64,000 nt of DNA, taken from contig NC_063170.1 of assembly GCF_023159225.1 (NCBI RefSeq), positions 22,729,235-22,793,234 on the forward strand, read 5' to 3'. This document shows positions 34,813 to 45,181 of the stretch, in pieces (positions within the stretch are counted from its first letter, which is position 1; each line of letters starts with the position of its first letter). Made by a program: the position numbers and the translations under genes. Under the pieces are notes generated by a model that was not told the origin of the DNA, did no database searches, and saw only the letters and a list, made by a program, of their open reading frames with translations. Origin of the DNA: Perognathus longimembris pacificus (lineage: Eukaryota; Chordata; Mammalia; Rodentia; Heteromyidae).

Positions 34813-34939
34813 CACTTAATAATCTTATCCATTTCCATGTATTTCACCACAATCACACATACCTATACTGACCAGCTCTCAGATCCCCAAAGCCACAACT
34901 CTGTTTCCAGGTACTTCTCCATCCTAAAAAGAGCACCAG

Positions 34940-35330
34940 AAACACAGGGTTAGCTTTATTTTAAAACTGCACTTCTTCCCCCTCCACACATGCACACAAT
35001 CCATGTGACATAATAGCTATCTTCTCACTTTCTGGTGCATTTATTGACTTGGTTCCACTCCTAATGCATCTATCCTCATTCTCACCACCAGTATCCTATG
35101 CTAGATCAGCTGCTGTAGAAAACTGACCACCTGCTCCCTCCTTCCCCTTCTACCTACCCATAGTGTACACAGCTCCCACCTACAGTGATCTGGCCACAGT
35201 CGTGTTGCTGCTTATGACCCTTTGGTGGTTTGCCATGGCTCTTGCAATAAATGTACACTGTGGTGATGGTTCTTCCTCTTCATCTTGAGCTGGCACTTCC
35301 TGGCCTTGGAGCAGCTCAGTAAGGGTAAGC
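34940..35330 (+). mobile_element. Possible L2 LINE fragment
   Basis: GCTTATGACCCTTTGGTGGTTTGCC..CTCTTGCAATAAATGTACAC resembles the L2 stretch AAAACCCTCCAATGGCTTCCC..CAGGATAAAATCCAAAC. The match is weak. Confidence 0.4.
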
Positions 35331-35559
35331 CATCAGTCTGTTGCAGTGTTTCTTTTGGTCAAAGACCCCTTGATCAGTTGACTTCACTGACCTGGGTCAT
35401 TCTCAAGGACTATGTTTATCCCTATTACTCCTAAGGGTGTCACAATTCCTCTCTCTACACTGTGCTACTACTCTTTCACTGTGTTACTTTGTTGGCTTCC
35501 TTAATTCTGAGTCTTTTCTGCTAGAGAACCACTTTGCACTCACTGACCAGCCCTGTGTC

Positions 35560-35820
35560 CACTGTGAAATATGACAGCCACTATCCTTACGTGTGTGGTC
35601 TAAGCACTTGAAATGTGGCCAGGGCAGATTGAGATGTACTGGGAGTAAAGTAGTTTGAACAGAAAAAGATGATATTTTAAGTGTATTGGGTCAAATAAAA
35701 TACATTACTAAGTTCACCGCCTGTTCCTTTTTAATTGGTTAAATGAAAAGGGGCCAGCAGAAGAAATTTAAATTACATATGTATTCCATATTATGTCCCT
35801 CCTGGCCAGGCCAATCTAGA
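35560..35820 (+). mobile_element. hAT-type DNA transposon remnant (MER1-group-like)
   Basis: TAAGCACTTGAAATGTGGCC..CAGATTGAGATGTACTG, ATATTTTAAGTGTATTGGGTCAAATAAAATACATTACTAA, CCTGTTCCTTTTTAA and TTTAAATTACATATGT follow a common mammalian hAT non-autonomous element. I am not sure of the exact family name. Confidence 0.7.
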
Positions 35821-35914
35821 GCCAACACAATACTGTGTTTATAGTACAACTTTGTTTTAAAGATGCATTAACAGATAACATGAACAAACTCATCCTTCAC
35901 AGAGAGAACACAAA

Positions 35915-36190
35915 ATGCAAATCAGATCTTGTTGCTTTGCTACTTAAAATCCTTCAGGAGCTTCCAGAAGGAATGGAATCTCCTCACCAAATCCTGCAAG
36001 TTCTCCACCAACATCCTTCCATTGCCTCCAGACTCTGATCTGGTGCCCATCAAGCTCTACTTACCAGACAATGGAAGCACTGGTAGCTCCCAACCAGTGG
36101 GTCATGTCATGACCCCTTTATCTTTGTATCTTTGCATATCTATTGCTTCTATTAGGGCTATCCTTCTTTTGTCTCTCTAATAACTCTGAC
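35915..36190 (+). mobile_element. L2 LINE fragment
   Basis: CAGATCTTGTTGCTTTGCTACTTAAAATCCTTCAGGAGCTTCC and ATTGCCTCCAGACTCTGATCTGGTGCCC resemble the L2 3' region (ACTCCCTGCTTAAAACCCTCCAATGGCTCCC...). Divergence is high. Confidence 0.55.
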
Positions 36191-36879
36191 TCTAAGTTCA
36201 TCTCTAGGAAGTTATCTTTAATCCCATGGGGTGGGATGGAAGACTCCTTTGAATTCATCTATCCATCCATCCATCCATTCATCCATGTGCTTGAAACTGC
36301 TGTGTAAGTCCAATAGTAAACAAGCTCAGAGATCTTACTTGTTCTCAGGGAGTTTGTGGATTGGTTATGTGATCAAACTCTGGACTCTTGAGAAGGGCCA
36401 GATTTTTTCACCTCTAACACCTCATTTCTAGCTCAAAGCCTGGTAAACAGAGTTTTTCTCAAGACATATATTGTACAAAATTTTGTACACACCAGTGTAC
36501 CAAGTCAAGCACCTAGAATCATTCCTCAGCATCTATGCTCCTTCTTGGAGCTGAGGCCTTTTCCAATTCCATTCAAACCTCCACTTGCTGGGCTCACCTT
36601 CTCCCTTCCTGCGTATCCTGAGGGAACTGGGTTAGCTCAGCCAGAGTTACCAGTTAGGCCAAGTATTTGCTCAGGGATTACTGGGCCCTTTTCAGGAGAG
36701 GATTACCTTGTGTCCAAACCCACCAGGCATGGAACAGCCCTCCAAATATTTGCTGAGAGTTCCTGACCTTTACCTTCTTTCCCACAGCTCCACAGGGCCT
36801 GGCAGATGATCTGGGTGTCATAAATTGAATGGCAGCTCAGAGCTCCTCCCCTCTGTCCTCCCCCCGCCCCCCATGTGTC
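36191..36879. other. Single-copy DNA with CCAT tandem and an 18-bp palindrome
   Basis: A (CCAT)n patch lies at about 36258-36286, and the palindrome TGTACAAAATTTTGTACA at 36472-36489. No gene is recognised. Confidence 0.5.
36472..36489. repeat. Perfect 18-bp palindrome
   Basis: TGTACAAAATTTTGTACA equals its own reverse complement. Each end is a TGTACA hexamer, itself palindromic and a steroid-receptor half-site-like word. Confidence 0.9.
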
Positions 36880-37085
36880 TTTGGTATTCAGACCAGGCCT
36901 GGCTGGAAGGGCAGTGGCTCACTTCGTCACTCTTCATATTAAATAGAGAGTGCATGATGCTCCTGATGTTGACTCTGCTAAGACCTTTAATGCCCTTGGT
37001 GGCATCACTTTAATTTGTGCTCTTGAAGCAAACCGCTGTTGGAGGAGCCCCAGTGGGGAGGATATTGCTTATATTAAAGATCAGG
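36880..37085. promoter_or_regulatory. Candidate short regulatory block
   Basis: Repeat-free DNA with CTTCATATTAAATAGAGAG near 36931, CCTTTAATGCCCTTGG near 36984 and CACTTTAATTTGTGC near 37005. The call is by texture only. Confidence 0.25.
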
Positions 37086-37404
37086 AAGGAGGAAAAACAG
37101 CTCTGACCTGCAATAGCACAGCCAGAGACAATCGCCTGGAGCAGAGAGGTCCAGGAAATCCGAGTCCTTTATTGAACATCTGGAAGGAGGTCTAGGGTAT
37201 GGAAGGAAGGGTTGCAGTTTCTGGAAGTCCAATATCTCCTCACCCCTAAGCACCTGATGAACCACTTAACTGGATCCAAAGGCATATGGGAGACTCGGCA
37301 ATGTTGGGGTTCTCCCTGCAGGCAAAGCACAGGGGGGTTGAACAAAGTCACTGATGACCAAGAAGCAAATACACAAGAGACTGCTAAGCAAGATCTCAGA
37401 CAGG

Positions 37405-37560
37405 AGGAGGGATAGAGGATTGTGATCTGAGGTCAGTCCAGGCAAAAAGTTAGCAGGGCACGGTGATGTACATCTGTAATCCCAGCTATGCTGCTCTAGT
37501 AAAGGGTGGGGTGGAGTAGAAGGCAGAGAGTGGACCCTGCCCTGGCTGGGGGTAGGGACT
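37405..37560 (+). mobile_element. Fragment of the trimeric 7SL-7SL-tRNA-like SINE
   Basis: The end of one monomer (AGGATTGTGATCTGAGGTCAGTCCAGGC) is followed by a second 7SL-like start (CAGGGCACGGTGATGTACATCTGTAATCCC). The tRNA-like part is missing or unrecognisable. Confidence 0.65.
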
Positions 37561-37699
37561 AGAGAAGCTATCTAGATGGTCATGCCTGAACCCACTAGAG
37601 CTCCAGAAGCAATCACATGTAGACTGGTATGCTGAGGGTTGGGTTGTCTGATAATAAAATGAGATGTCCAGTTAAATCTGAATTTCAAAGAAAGCAAAA

Positions 37700-38240
37700 C
37701 CAATATTTTTAAAAATGGTAAAATATACATACTCTTTAAGTGGTGTTGAGTATATTCTCCATTTTCATGGTTACAAACAGTAACCCCATTTCCTGGCCTC
37801 CCAGCTCTTGGCATCCATTAACAAATCTGCTTCTGTGCCTGTCGTGCACATTTCATTCAAATGAAATCACACGATATGTGTCTGGGAGGGTCTGGCTTCT
37901 TTGAGAATAAGGTGCTCATGGCTCAGTGATGTCATGGCTTATGCATATTATCATTCCATTCTTTGTGATAGCTGAATAATATTCTACCGCACCAACATGT
38001 CAAAGTTTGTCTATCCATTCTTCAATTGATGGATGGATGCTTGGTCATTCTCACCTTCTGTGAATTGTGGGTAGAACTGCATGAACATAGGTGTGCAAGG
38101 TTCTGGCTGATTACCTATTCTCAGTGCTCAAATATGTATCTAGAAGTAGAGTTACTCAGTCCCATGGCACCTGTTAAATTTCCTAAGGAGCCGCCTCTTT
38201 TCCACAGGGACGCCATCATCGAACACCTCACAAACAAAGT
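37700..38240 (-). mobile_element. Old L1 LINE 3' UTR
   Basis: Reverse-orientation L1M-type pattern: TAAGTGGTGTTGAGTATATTC, AGTAACCCCATTTCCTGGCC, GTCTGGCTTCTTTGAG, GATAGCTGAATAATATTCTACC, GTCTATCCATTCTTCAATTGATGG and CATGAACATAGGTGTGCAAG occur in the expected order. Confidence 0.85.
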
Positions 38241-38434
38241 ATCAAGGTCCCTAAAATCCTGTGCGTACAGCAGATCATAGGAACAGTTGTAGAGACTAGT
38301 GTAAAATAGAGTGGACAGTAAAGTAATGTGACCAGTGCATAGATTATGGAGTGAAGGGAAAAAGAGTGTCAACACTGGCCCCTGGGCTTTTGAGTGCAAA
38401 ATGATCCCATATACACCCTAAGCATTCTAAAGAG

Positions 38435-38740
38435 GATTTTGGGCTCCAAGTGGTGGTTCCTGTGTATAATTTCAACTACTCCGGAGGTAGACATAGGAAG
38501 ATACCAGCTCAAAGCCAGTCTAAGTAAAAAGTTAGCCGTGCATAAGGGTACACGTTGTACCTTCAGCTATTCCAAAAACAGACAAAGGAGGATTGAGGTT
38601 CAAGGTTGGCCTGAGCAAAAGCATACGACCTTATCTACAAACACACTGAAGCCAAAAGGGGGAGGGGAGCAGCTGGAGGCCAAGATTCCAATGGTGAGGC
38701 CCTGGGTTCAAACTCTAGTACTGCTGATAAACAAAACAGA
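38435..38740 (+). mobile_element. Trimeric 7SL-7SL-tRNA-like SINE
   Basis: Monomer 1 is at about 38440-38530 (AAGTGGTGGTTCCTGTGTATAA). Monomer 2 is at about 38532-38640 (GTAAAAAGTTAGCCGTGCAT...CTTATCTACAAACAC). The tRNA-like monomer ends CCTGGGTTCAAACTCTAGTACTGC with box-B-like GGTTCAAACTC. The copy is old. Confidence 0.8.
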
Positions 38741-38799
38741 ATGACAGATTAGAGAGAGAAGAGGGAAGAGAGAGACGATCATATTTGTGGCTGACCATG

Positions 38800-39000
38800 A
38801 GCTGGGTTCTGTAACACTAGTATCTGCAGAGTGCTCACTCTGTTCCAACTCTTGCTCTCTAGAGTCCACTTCCATTACTTCCTTTAGTCATCACCAAGCC
38901 ATCTGAGAGGAGCAATGATTTGCCTGAGGTCATACAGCTGCACATGGCACAGCCAGGACATGAATACTGACCATGGGGCTGGTCTAAGCAGCCTGTCTTG
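38800..39000 (-). mobile_element. MIR SINE
   Basis: CATGAGCTGGGTTCTGTAACAC, TTAGTCATCACCAAGCCATC and GATTTGCCTGAGGTCATACAGCTGCACATGGCACAGCCAGGAC follow the minus-strand MIR. Confidence 0.75.
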
Positions 39001-39061
39001 TCTGACAGCCCACGTGGATGACCCCACAGAAGCCGATTCCTTCCCACCAGGAAGACCCTCC

Positions 39062-39382
39062 TTTTTTTTCAGTACTGTGATTTGAACTCAGGGTCTTGTA
39101 CTTGCTAGGCAGGCATTTTACCCCTTGAGCCATGCTCCTAGCCCTTTTTGCTTGATTTTTTAAAAGGGTCTAAAGTCTTTGCCCAAAGCTAGCCTCAGAC
39201 TTCAATATCATCCTACCTACATTCCCTACATAGTTGATATCCCAGACATACACTCCCATGTGTAGTTTAACTGAGATGGAATCTGGGTAACTGTTGGGCC
39301 CAGTTGGCCTTGAACTGCAATCCTCTCCTCTCTGCCTCCCAAGTAGCAGGGATTGCAGGTGTGAGCCACCTCTCCAGTTTGG
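39062..39382 (-). mobile_element. Composite B1-like + ID SINE
   Basis: In plus-strand order: a T-run, then CTGTGATTTGAACTCAGGG (box B complement), AGCCATGCTCCTAGCCC (ID head complement), about 120 bases of diverged 7SL-like linker, then a B1-like monomer ending GGATTGCAGGTGTGAGCCACC. On the minus strand the order is B1 - linker - ID, like the trimeric elements elsewhere in the window. Confidence 0.75.
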
Positions 39383-39727
39383 AAAGCCCTCTGCAAAGTT
39401 AAGACTGTCCTTCTCTCTAGAAGGCAGCAGGCTATTCTACCCACCCACTTCCTTGTGTCCCCCAAGGCCTATGTCTCTCTCCAGCTGCACCACAACCGCC
39501 TCATCTGGTCACTATGTCGCCATTCTGCCCTGCCCTGGGCTTGGCCCAGACACAGGTGCTTTGTTTTTCTTCCTTTGTACACAAGTTCCTGGAGGGCCAG
39601 GAAGCTGGAAGCCCCGCCAGGGCTGAGGGCTCAGCACCTCTCATAATGGGAGGTCAAACAAAATGAAAACCCACCTCTCCTGCCCCATCATCTGAATTCC
39701 TACATTGGCTATGACATGGCTAAGGGG
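39383..39727. other. Single-copy DNA
   Basis: Nothing is recognised apart from short frames with no known product. Confidence 0.45.
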
Positions 39728-39854
39728 AAAATATTGGATTTATTTTTATGAGTTAGTCGTAACCCTAAGGCCCTTAAGAGGAGCCGTGCGAAGTGAATCC
39801 ATTCAGGAGGTTGAGAAGGTCACAGCTAACTTGTAAAAATAAATCCAATATTTT
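39728..39854. repeat. 127-bp decayed palindrome, 39-nt arms
   Basis: Arms 39728-39766 and 39816-39854 are reverse complements at 33 of 39 positions. The outer 21 bases (39728-39748 against 39834-39854) match perfectly, and all six mismatches are transitions. The 49-base centre holds a small TAAGGCCCTTA hairpin. Many CpGs survive (GTCGTAAC, AGCCGTGCGAAG). No TA or 8-bp target duplication is evident. It could be an old MITE or one of the palindromic mammalian low-copy repeats. Confidence 0.9.
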
Positions 39855-40455
39855 TCACTCTGTCTTATTAGATTTATATGATGCAGACATCCAAGAGAGA
39901 TTTGGTGTTTGGTTTTTTTCCCCCTGACTGGTCATTTTCTAGTGCTATTTGGAATGTTTCATCCTAATCCTAACCAAATGCCCATCCCATAGCAGATCTT
40001 CCAGCCATAAAATCAACTTTCTTGATTTTTTCCCCCTTAATTTAAAACGCATACCTGGAATTCTTCCCACAACCTTCCCTTGTGTGTCCTCTCCTGGAGT
40101 CAGCACCATTGTCTTGGGGGCTGTGGTAGCCAAATGTAGAGGTCGAAATCACTGAATGTCAGGCTCACAAGTCCACTTTCCATGTCGAGAAAAGCTCTGC
40201 AGAGTAGAATCAAGTGGACCCATTGCCAACACCCAAAACCGAGCGGTAGTGCCCAAATGCTCTCTCTATCCAATTCTTCAGCCGAGGTCTCTGCCTGCGT
40301 CTCTCAGCGAGAATGAGCAAGTGCTGATTGCACAAGGGCTTGTGGAGGAAGATTGTTAGGAGTGGAAAAGTAAAATTCACCTCCCCTAGGTGTTTCCTTC
40401 CTCACAGCCTCCACTGGTAGTTTGCCCTTCAACAGTTTTGGGTGACCTTCACCTG
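39855..40455. other. Single-copy DNA
   Basis: T-run and C-run patches near 39912-39925. Nothing else is recognised. Confidence 0.45.
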
Positions 40456-40510
40456 TGCGCATGCGCAGCTAGGTTGCCTGTGCCTATACCTCTAGGTGTG
40501 CACATGCGCA
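40456..40510. promoter_or_regulatory. Pair of NRF1-type binding sites
   Basis: TGCGCATGCGCA at 40456-40467 is a perfect palindromic NRF1 consensus. TGCACATGCGCA at 40499-40510, 43 bases on, keeps one perfect half and differs by one base. NRF1 sites normally lie in CpG-island promoters, but the surroundings here are not CpG-rich. Confidence 0.6.
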
Positions 40511-41937
40511 CCTATGCTACCTGCGCTCCCATCACCTTTCTCTACCTTCAAAGCCTCTTGGGCAGAAAAAGAAGGAACAGAATTGATGATGGCTTTAATT
40601 TGCCAATTGTGGGTTGTGGGGACATCGATAGTCTCCACGGTTTGTTGTACTTGACTTCTTTCTGAAATTTCAAATGATTGTGTGTTCTCAGGAGAAAAGC
40701 CATTGGACTCTGCTCTGAATTTCCAAGGTCAGTTTCCAGTTCATAATAAATAGCCAAAGGCAGCCAGGCTGGTTGTGCTGGGCTGTATGTGCCACGGCTC
40801 ACCTGGAAAGAATGTGAACAATGATGCCAGCCCAGCTCAGGTTCCCCACCTTTCTTCTGAAGGATTCAAAGAAGAGGCCGCAGACCATGCACCAGGCCAG
40901 GTGGCTTATGGGCATTGGGTGGTCCTCCATGACACACTTTCCAGTGTTTTAACTTCTCATCATGCATTGCAATGTCCCTCAAGATTAGGTCTTTTTGTAA
41001 TCCAAGAAGGCTGCTCTCAAATGGATGTGAATTTAAGAGCAGTGAAATCTACTATTAAATCCACTTGTGTGAGTTACAGAAACATTTCCAAAATGAGCTG
41101 CATGGAACCGTTGGCCAGTTCTTTCAGGAAAGGGTGGATGATCACTTCTTTCCCATGTATTCTGCTGGTACCTAGCACACAGCCTGCCACATTCCATACA
41201 GCTATGCAGAGCAATTGTTTAAATGGTCAGGGATGTTGGGGAGACACCATGTAAAAGCCAAAGTGAAATAGATTTTCTTATTTAGGGCCTTCTGGGAGAT
41301 ATGCTGAAGCCTTGTGTTTCCAGAAAACGTCAAGACAGGGAGCCTTTCTGCAAATACATTAACTTGGACCCAAAATTCCCAAACATAGTTACAGCAGGTG
41401 GAGGCCCACTGCTCGTGGCAGAGCAGTTTCAACGTCTACAGGCGCCCTAGGCTGTGTTGATGAAGGACTGGAATGAGGAGCAAAGGACACAAATGAACAA
41501 AAATGCCCTTGGGGTTTGATGGAGGTGTGGTGGCTCTGGAGACCAGGCTGTCTTGAAAGCCATGGTGGGGAAACACTAGCTGAAGGTGCCATCTCTGGCA
41601 GCTTCCTGATTTATCATGCTTCAGTCACACCAGGGGCAGAAAAGACAAACGTATAAAAGACAGAAGGGGCTTCAGGAGACATCAATTTGCACAGCCTTAG
41701 CCCCAGGTCCCTGGCAGAGTGGTGGCTATCTGGGGCTTGTCCCTCTCCATGGGACAAGAATAAACTGAAGGAGGAAAGGACCAGGAGCCGAGGAGACAGC
41801 AGAGGCAGGCACTGGATTTCACTGTCATGCCACAGCCAGCTCCTTATGCCATCCCAATAAACATCAACTCACTACTAGAAACTAAGTCCAATCTCCCCAT
41901 CTTGGGGAGAAGAGAGGTGTGAGGAGAGAGACTCAAG
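40511..41937. other. Single-copy DNA
   Basis: No gene or repeat is recognised. CTGGTACCTAGCACACAGCCTGCC near 41165 could be an L2 scrap. Confidence 0.45.
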
Positions 41938-41976
41938 CAGGACACAGACAGACAGACAGACAGACACAGAGACAGA
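41938..41976 (+). repeat. (GACA)n microsatellite
   Basis: ACAGACAGACAGACAGACAGACAC-type run of about 5-6 units. Confidence 0.85.
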
Positions 41977-42479
41977 AGATCTTCCTTCCCATCCCTCAGG
42001 GCTTCAGCTGAGCCTTCCCTCCAATGATCAGCTGCCATGATCCCCACAAACAAGTGCAATTTAAAACTCGGGCAACTTGACTTTCAATAATTCCCTGCTA
42101 GGTTTCTGTCTGCCAAAGAGTAAATTACGCAACAGCTACAAACGCTGGGGGCCAGATCTCCAATAACAGCTCTGTGCTTATGATAACTTTCCCAATTTTC
42201 TGCAATCTCCACCGCTTTCTCTCTTGACTTGGGTCTGTATCAGATTTTTTTTTTTTCTTTATTGAACATCTGCCTTGGGAGCCACTGTCACAAAAAGTAA
42301 TAAACACATCAATCCAAAAGAAAAAGGGAAGAATTTGCAGTCTAAACTACTTAACCAATCAAGCTGGCAGCTGGTGGAACGAAACGGCAGAAAGGAGCTG
42401 AGAGACCCACTTTCCCGAGAATTTTCTAATGATGGCACCTACCCATGGTGGAAGGGGCCACAGTGCGTGGATTTCCTCA
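41977..42479. other. Single-copy DNA
   Basis: Poly-T at about 42245-42256. Otherwise nothing is recognised. Confidence 0.4.
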
Positions 42480-43450
42480 TGAGTTAATTACAGTTTCTAA
42501 CTCTGATTATGGATTTCTGCCTTCTTTGATAGTTCATTCGCTGGGATGAATTTGTAAATCTTTCATTCAGCCAAATCTTGACAGATCTTGTTTGCCCTTT
42601 GCATTCTCCAAAATAGAAGGGACATATCTATCTTGGAATAATGTTTTAATCTCTTTCCTTACAAACATAAACCTAGCCAATAATAATGCCTTCATATTAT
42701 TACTCCCAGATTCTGAAAATGTGTATCGGAGACAGCAATTGTGTTGTTGGTCATCTCTGAAGGTCCACCCCACCCCCACTTTTTAACCAAAGAACAACAG
42801 CTAAGAATTTTGCCTGAAAGGAAAACAAAGCAATTTATGTTTTCAAGTTATACTTTCAGAAATAGCTCAAGATTACTTGCATACTGAACAGACCAAATCA
42901 AATCGTTCACTACTGCTTTAAAAAATCCTCTTACAAATTATATTTAACTCAGGTGTGTATAGTCTGCCAGTTTTTATCCAATTGTAAATTAGACCGTGGT
43001 TGCCTGTTGGGAGGGAAAAGTAGCTTTTGAAACATGTCTTATTGACTGGGTGTGAATTTCCTGTGGTAGATTTGTGAAGCAAATTTGAAGCAAGAGATGC
43101 CTTCAGGCAACACTGTATTGATTAGAGATTGATATTCAGCTGATTTTCAGGTGAAAAAAATAAATATTGTTTTAGCAGCAATTTAATTAATAAATCATTG
43201 CACAAGTGGTAGGCATATTGTGTTGGCTAATACAGGGACTTAAGTTGTATTGTTGTTGTTGTAATTATCTACAAAATGCTTAGTTTCACATGTAGATTAA
43301 TTGTTTAACTTACCTGTCCAGCCCTCTGTATGAATTCATGGAAAACAACGTAATATTTATGGACACTGTTCATTTTTCTGGAGAGTCTGCAAGTTAGGTT
43401 TTCCTCGCTTCCTAACAGCAATAAACATTGAGCTCCTCTCTTCATTAGGC
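42480..43450. promoter_or_regulatory. Candidate AT-rich regulatory block
   Basis: About 1 kb without recognisable transposons, rich in homeodomain, SOX and TALE-like words: CCTAGCCAATAATAATGCC near 42672, GTATTGATTAGAGATTGATATTC near 43113, GCAATTTAATTAATAAATCATTGCAC near 43177, TAGATTAATTGTTTAAC near 43292. A TTG repeat lies at about 43249-43261. No exon-like frame. Confidence 0.35.
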
Positions 43451-43701
43451 AAAAAACCAGAGTGTGTTGTTTTTAGTGGGCCTCACTGGGGACAAGTGGG
43501 TGCTGGGGTGCTGTCAAGTCAGCTCTGTGCTCAAGCTGTCCTGTCACCTAAGGCAGGCCACCTCACTTCCCCAAGCCCTGGTTTCTTCCTGGATGAACTC
43601 ATTCCTAAAACAATGGTGGGACCGCCCTTGCCAATTGCTATGGTGTAAACTCACCATATCTGATTTGGGGCCACTAATTTAACATTAACAATAATTGTCT
43701 T
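43451..43701. other. Single-copy DNA
   Basis: Nothing is recognised. Confidence 0.4.
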
Positions 43702-43897
43702 GGGCTGGGAATATGGCCTAGTGATAGAGTGCTTGCCATGCATACATGAAGTCCTGAGTTTGATTCCTCAGTGCCACATAAACAGAAAAAGTCATAAGTG
43801 GTGCTGTGGCTCAAGAGGTAGAGTGCTAGCCTTGAGCAAAAAAAGCCAGGGACAGTGCTCAAGCCTCAAGTCCAAGCTCCAGGACTGGCAAAAAAAT
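43702..43897 (+). mobile_element. IDL-Geo dimeric SINE
   Basis: The ID-like left monomer has GGGCTGGGAATATGGCCTAGTG and box B GAGTTTGATTCC. The Geo right monomer has GCTGTGGCTCAAGAGGTAGAGTGC and CTCAAGTCCAAGC, and a short A-tail. Its 3' end meets the 3' end of the following minus-strand L1. No clean target-site duplication is visible. Confidence 0.9.
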
Positions 43898-44465
43898 AAT
43901 TTTATTGTTATTATTAAGGTGTTGTACAGAAGGCTTACCATTTCATAAGTCCCCCCCCACCTCCTTTACTTTCCCCAAGTTCCCCCCTTCCCATATCTGT
44001 CCACCAGTTATATAATTCATTTTCCATGTACTTATTGCATTTGTTCACCCTCCCTCCATCCCACCCTCCCTCCCTTTCTGTGCCCCCCCCACTTACTTTA
44101 TCCCCCAGAAGAAAAAAAAACAAAGCAAAACCAAACAGCACCATCACCACCAACAACAATAACAATAACAACAACAAAACCTATGTTTCTATTTCTGGAG
44201 TTAGTTTCAATAAATAGTATTTTAAATGTCCAGAGAAGTTTCACATTTGTGTACCACTTCTAAAGATGTCCCCTCTGTCAGTCTGCCTGGGTGTGAAGGC
44301 CTCAAGTCCAGTATAGGTTACCAATGTCCAGCTGCATTTTAGTTCTAGCGTCCACATGTGAGGGAAAACATGAGCTGTTTGTCTCTGTGTGCTTGGCTTA
44401 CCTCACTTAGCATGATTTGTTCTAGGTTCATCCATTTCCCTAAAAACGAACTTAACCTCTTTTGA
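43898..44465 (-). mobile_element. 5'-truncated L1 LINE 3' end
   Basis: The plus strand starts with the complement of an A-rich tail (TTTTATTGTTATTATT) and AAGGTGTTGTACAGAAGG, which is homologous to the tail region of the L1 at 50864-51525. It ends at TCATTTAGCATGAT-like and GTTCATCCATTTCCC words typical of the L1 3' UTR read in reverse. A CCACCAACAACAATAAC-rich patch lies inside. Confidence 0.85.
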
Positions 44466-45052
44466 ATGTATGATTGGCAAGAGATGGCTTCCACTACCTC
44501 AACCTGCTCTACCTGACTGCTTCTCCTAAGATCTATTTACAGTTTATGAGTTTCATAAGTTTAGGAATGTAACATATACAAATACCTCACAAGAGTTCAG
44601 AGAATTTTTTAAATTCACATGTATATACAGAGAAAGAGATTCACACTTTTCTTTTAAATAATGTAGAAATAATTTCAGAACCTTCCAGGAAAAAAGTATT
44701 GTAATGGTGAATATCAATATCATTTTCTCATTAATATCCTATCCAGAATAGCTAGCTGAACCCCCATTATTTTCTTTTAGGGAAGATAAAGACAAGATAA
44801 TAGACAATCATTTAATATGGAAGGAATGTCTATGAGCATTTCCAGAACTCTTTCAATGAACTGATTTTTTAAAATTAAAATAACACAAACCTCATTTCCC
44901 TTAATATAAAAGTACTACATGTGCATTGGAGAAAATGAGGAAAAATTCAGGAAACTAAAATGAATAAAAATGTTTAAATTGATAATTACATCTTCCAAAG
45001 ATAAGCATACTGGTGGATGGTTTTCTAGTTATTTCTCTATCCTCTATTACTC

Positions 45053-45058
<6 letters not shown>
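44466..45058. other. AT-rich single-copy DNA
   Basis: Nothing specific is recognised. Confidence 0.4.
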
Positions 45059-45097
<39 letters not shown>

Positions 45098-45106
45098 ACA
45101 CACACT
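45059..45106 (+). repeat. (AC)n microsatellite
   Basis: About 47 bases of AC with one CTC interruption. About 75 bases of G/T-rich DNA separate it from the next SINE. Confidence 0.95.
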
Positions 45107-45181
45107 GGTTTTTGTTTAGTTTGATGTTTGGGTTTTTTGGGGGGTTTTTTTGTGTTTGTTTTTTTTGCTTGTTTTGTTTTT

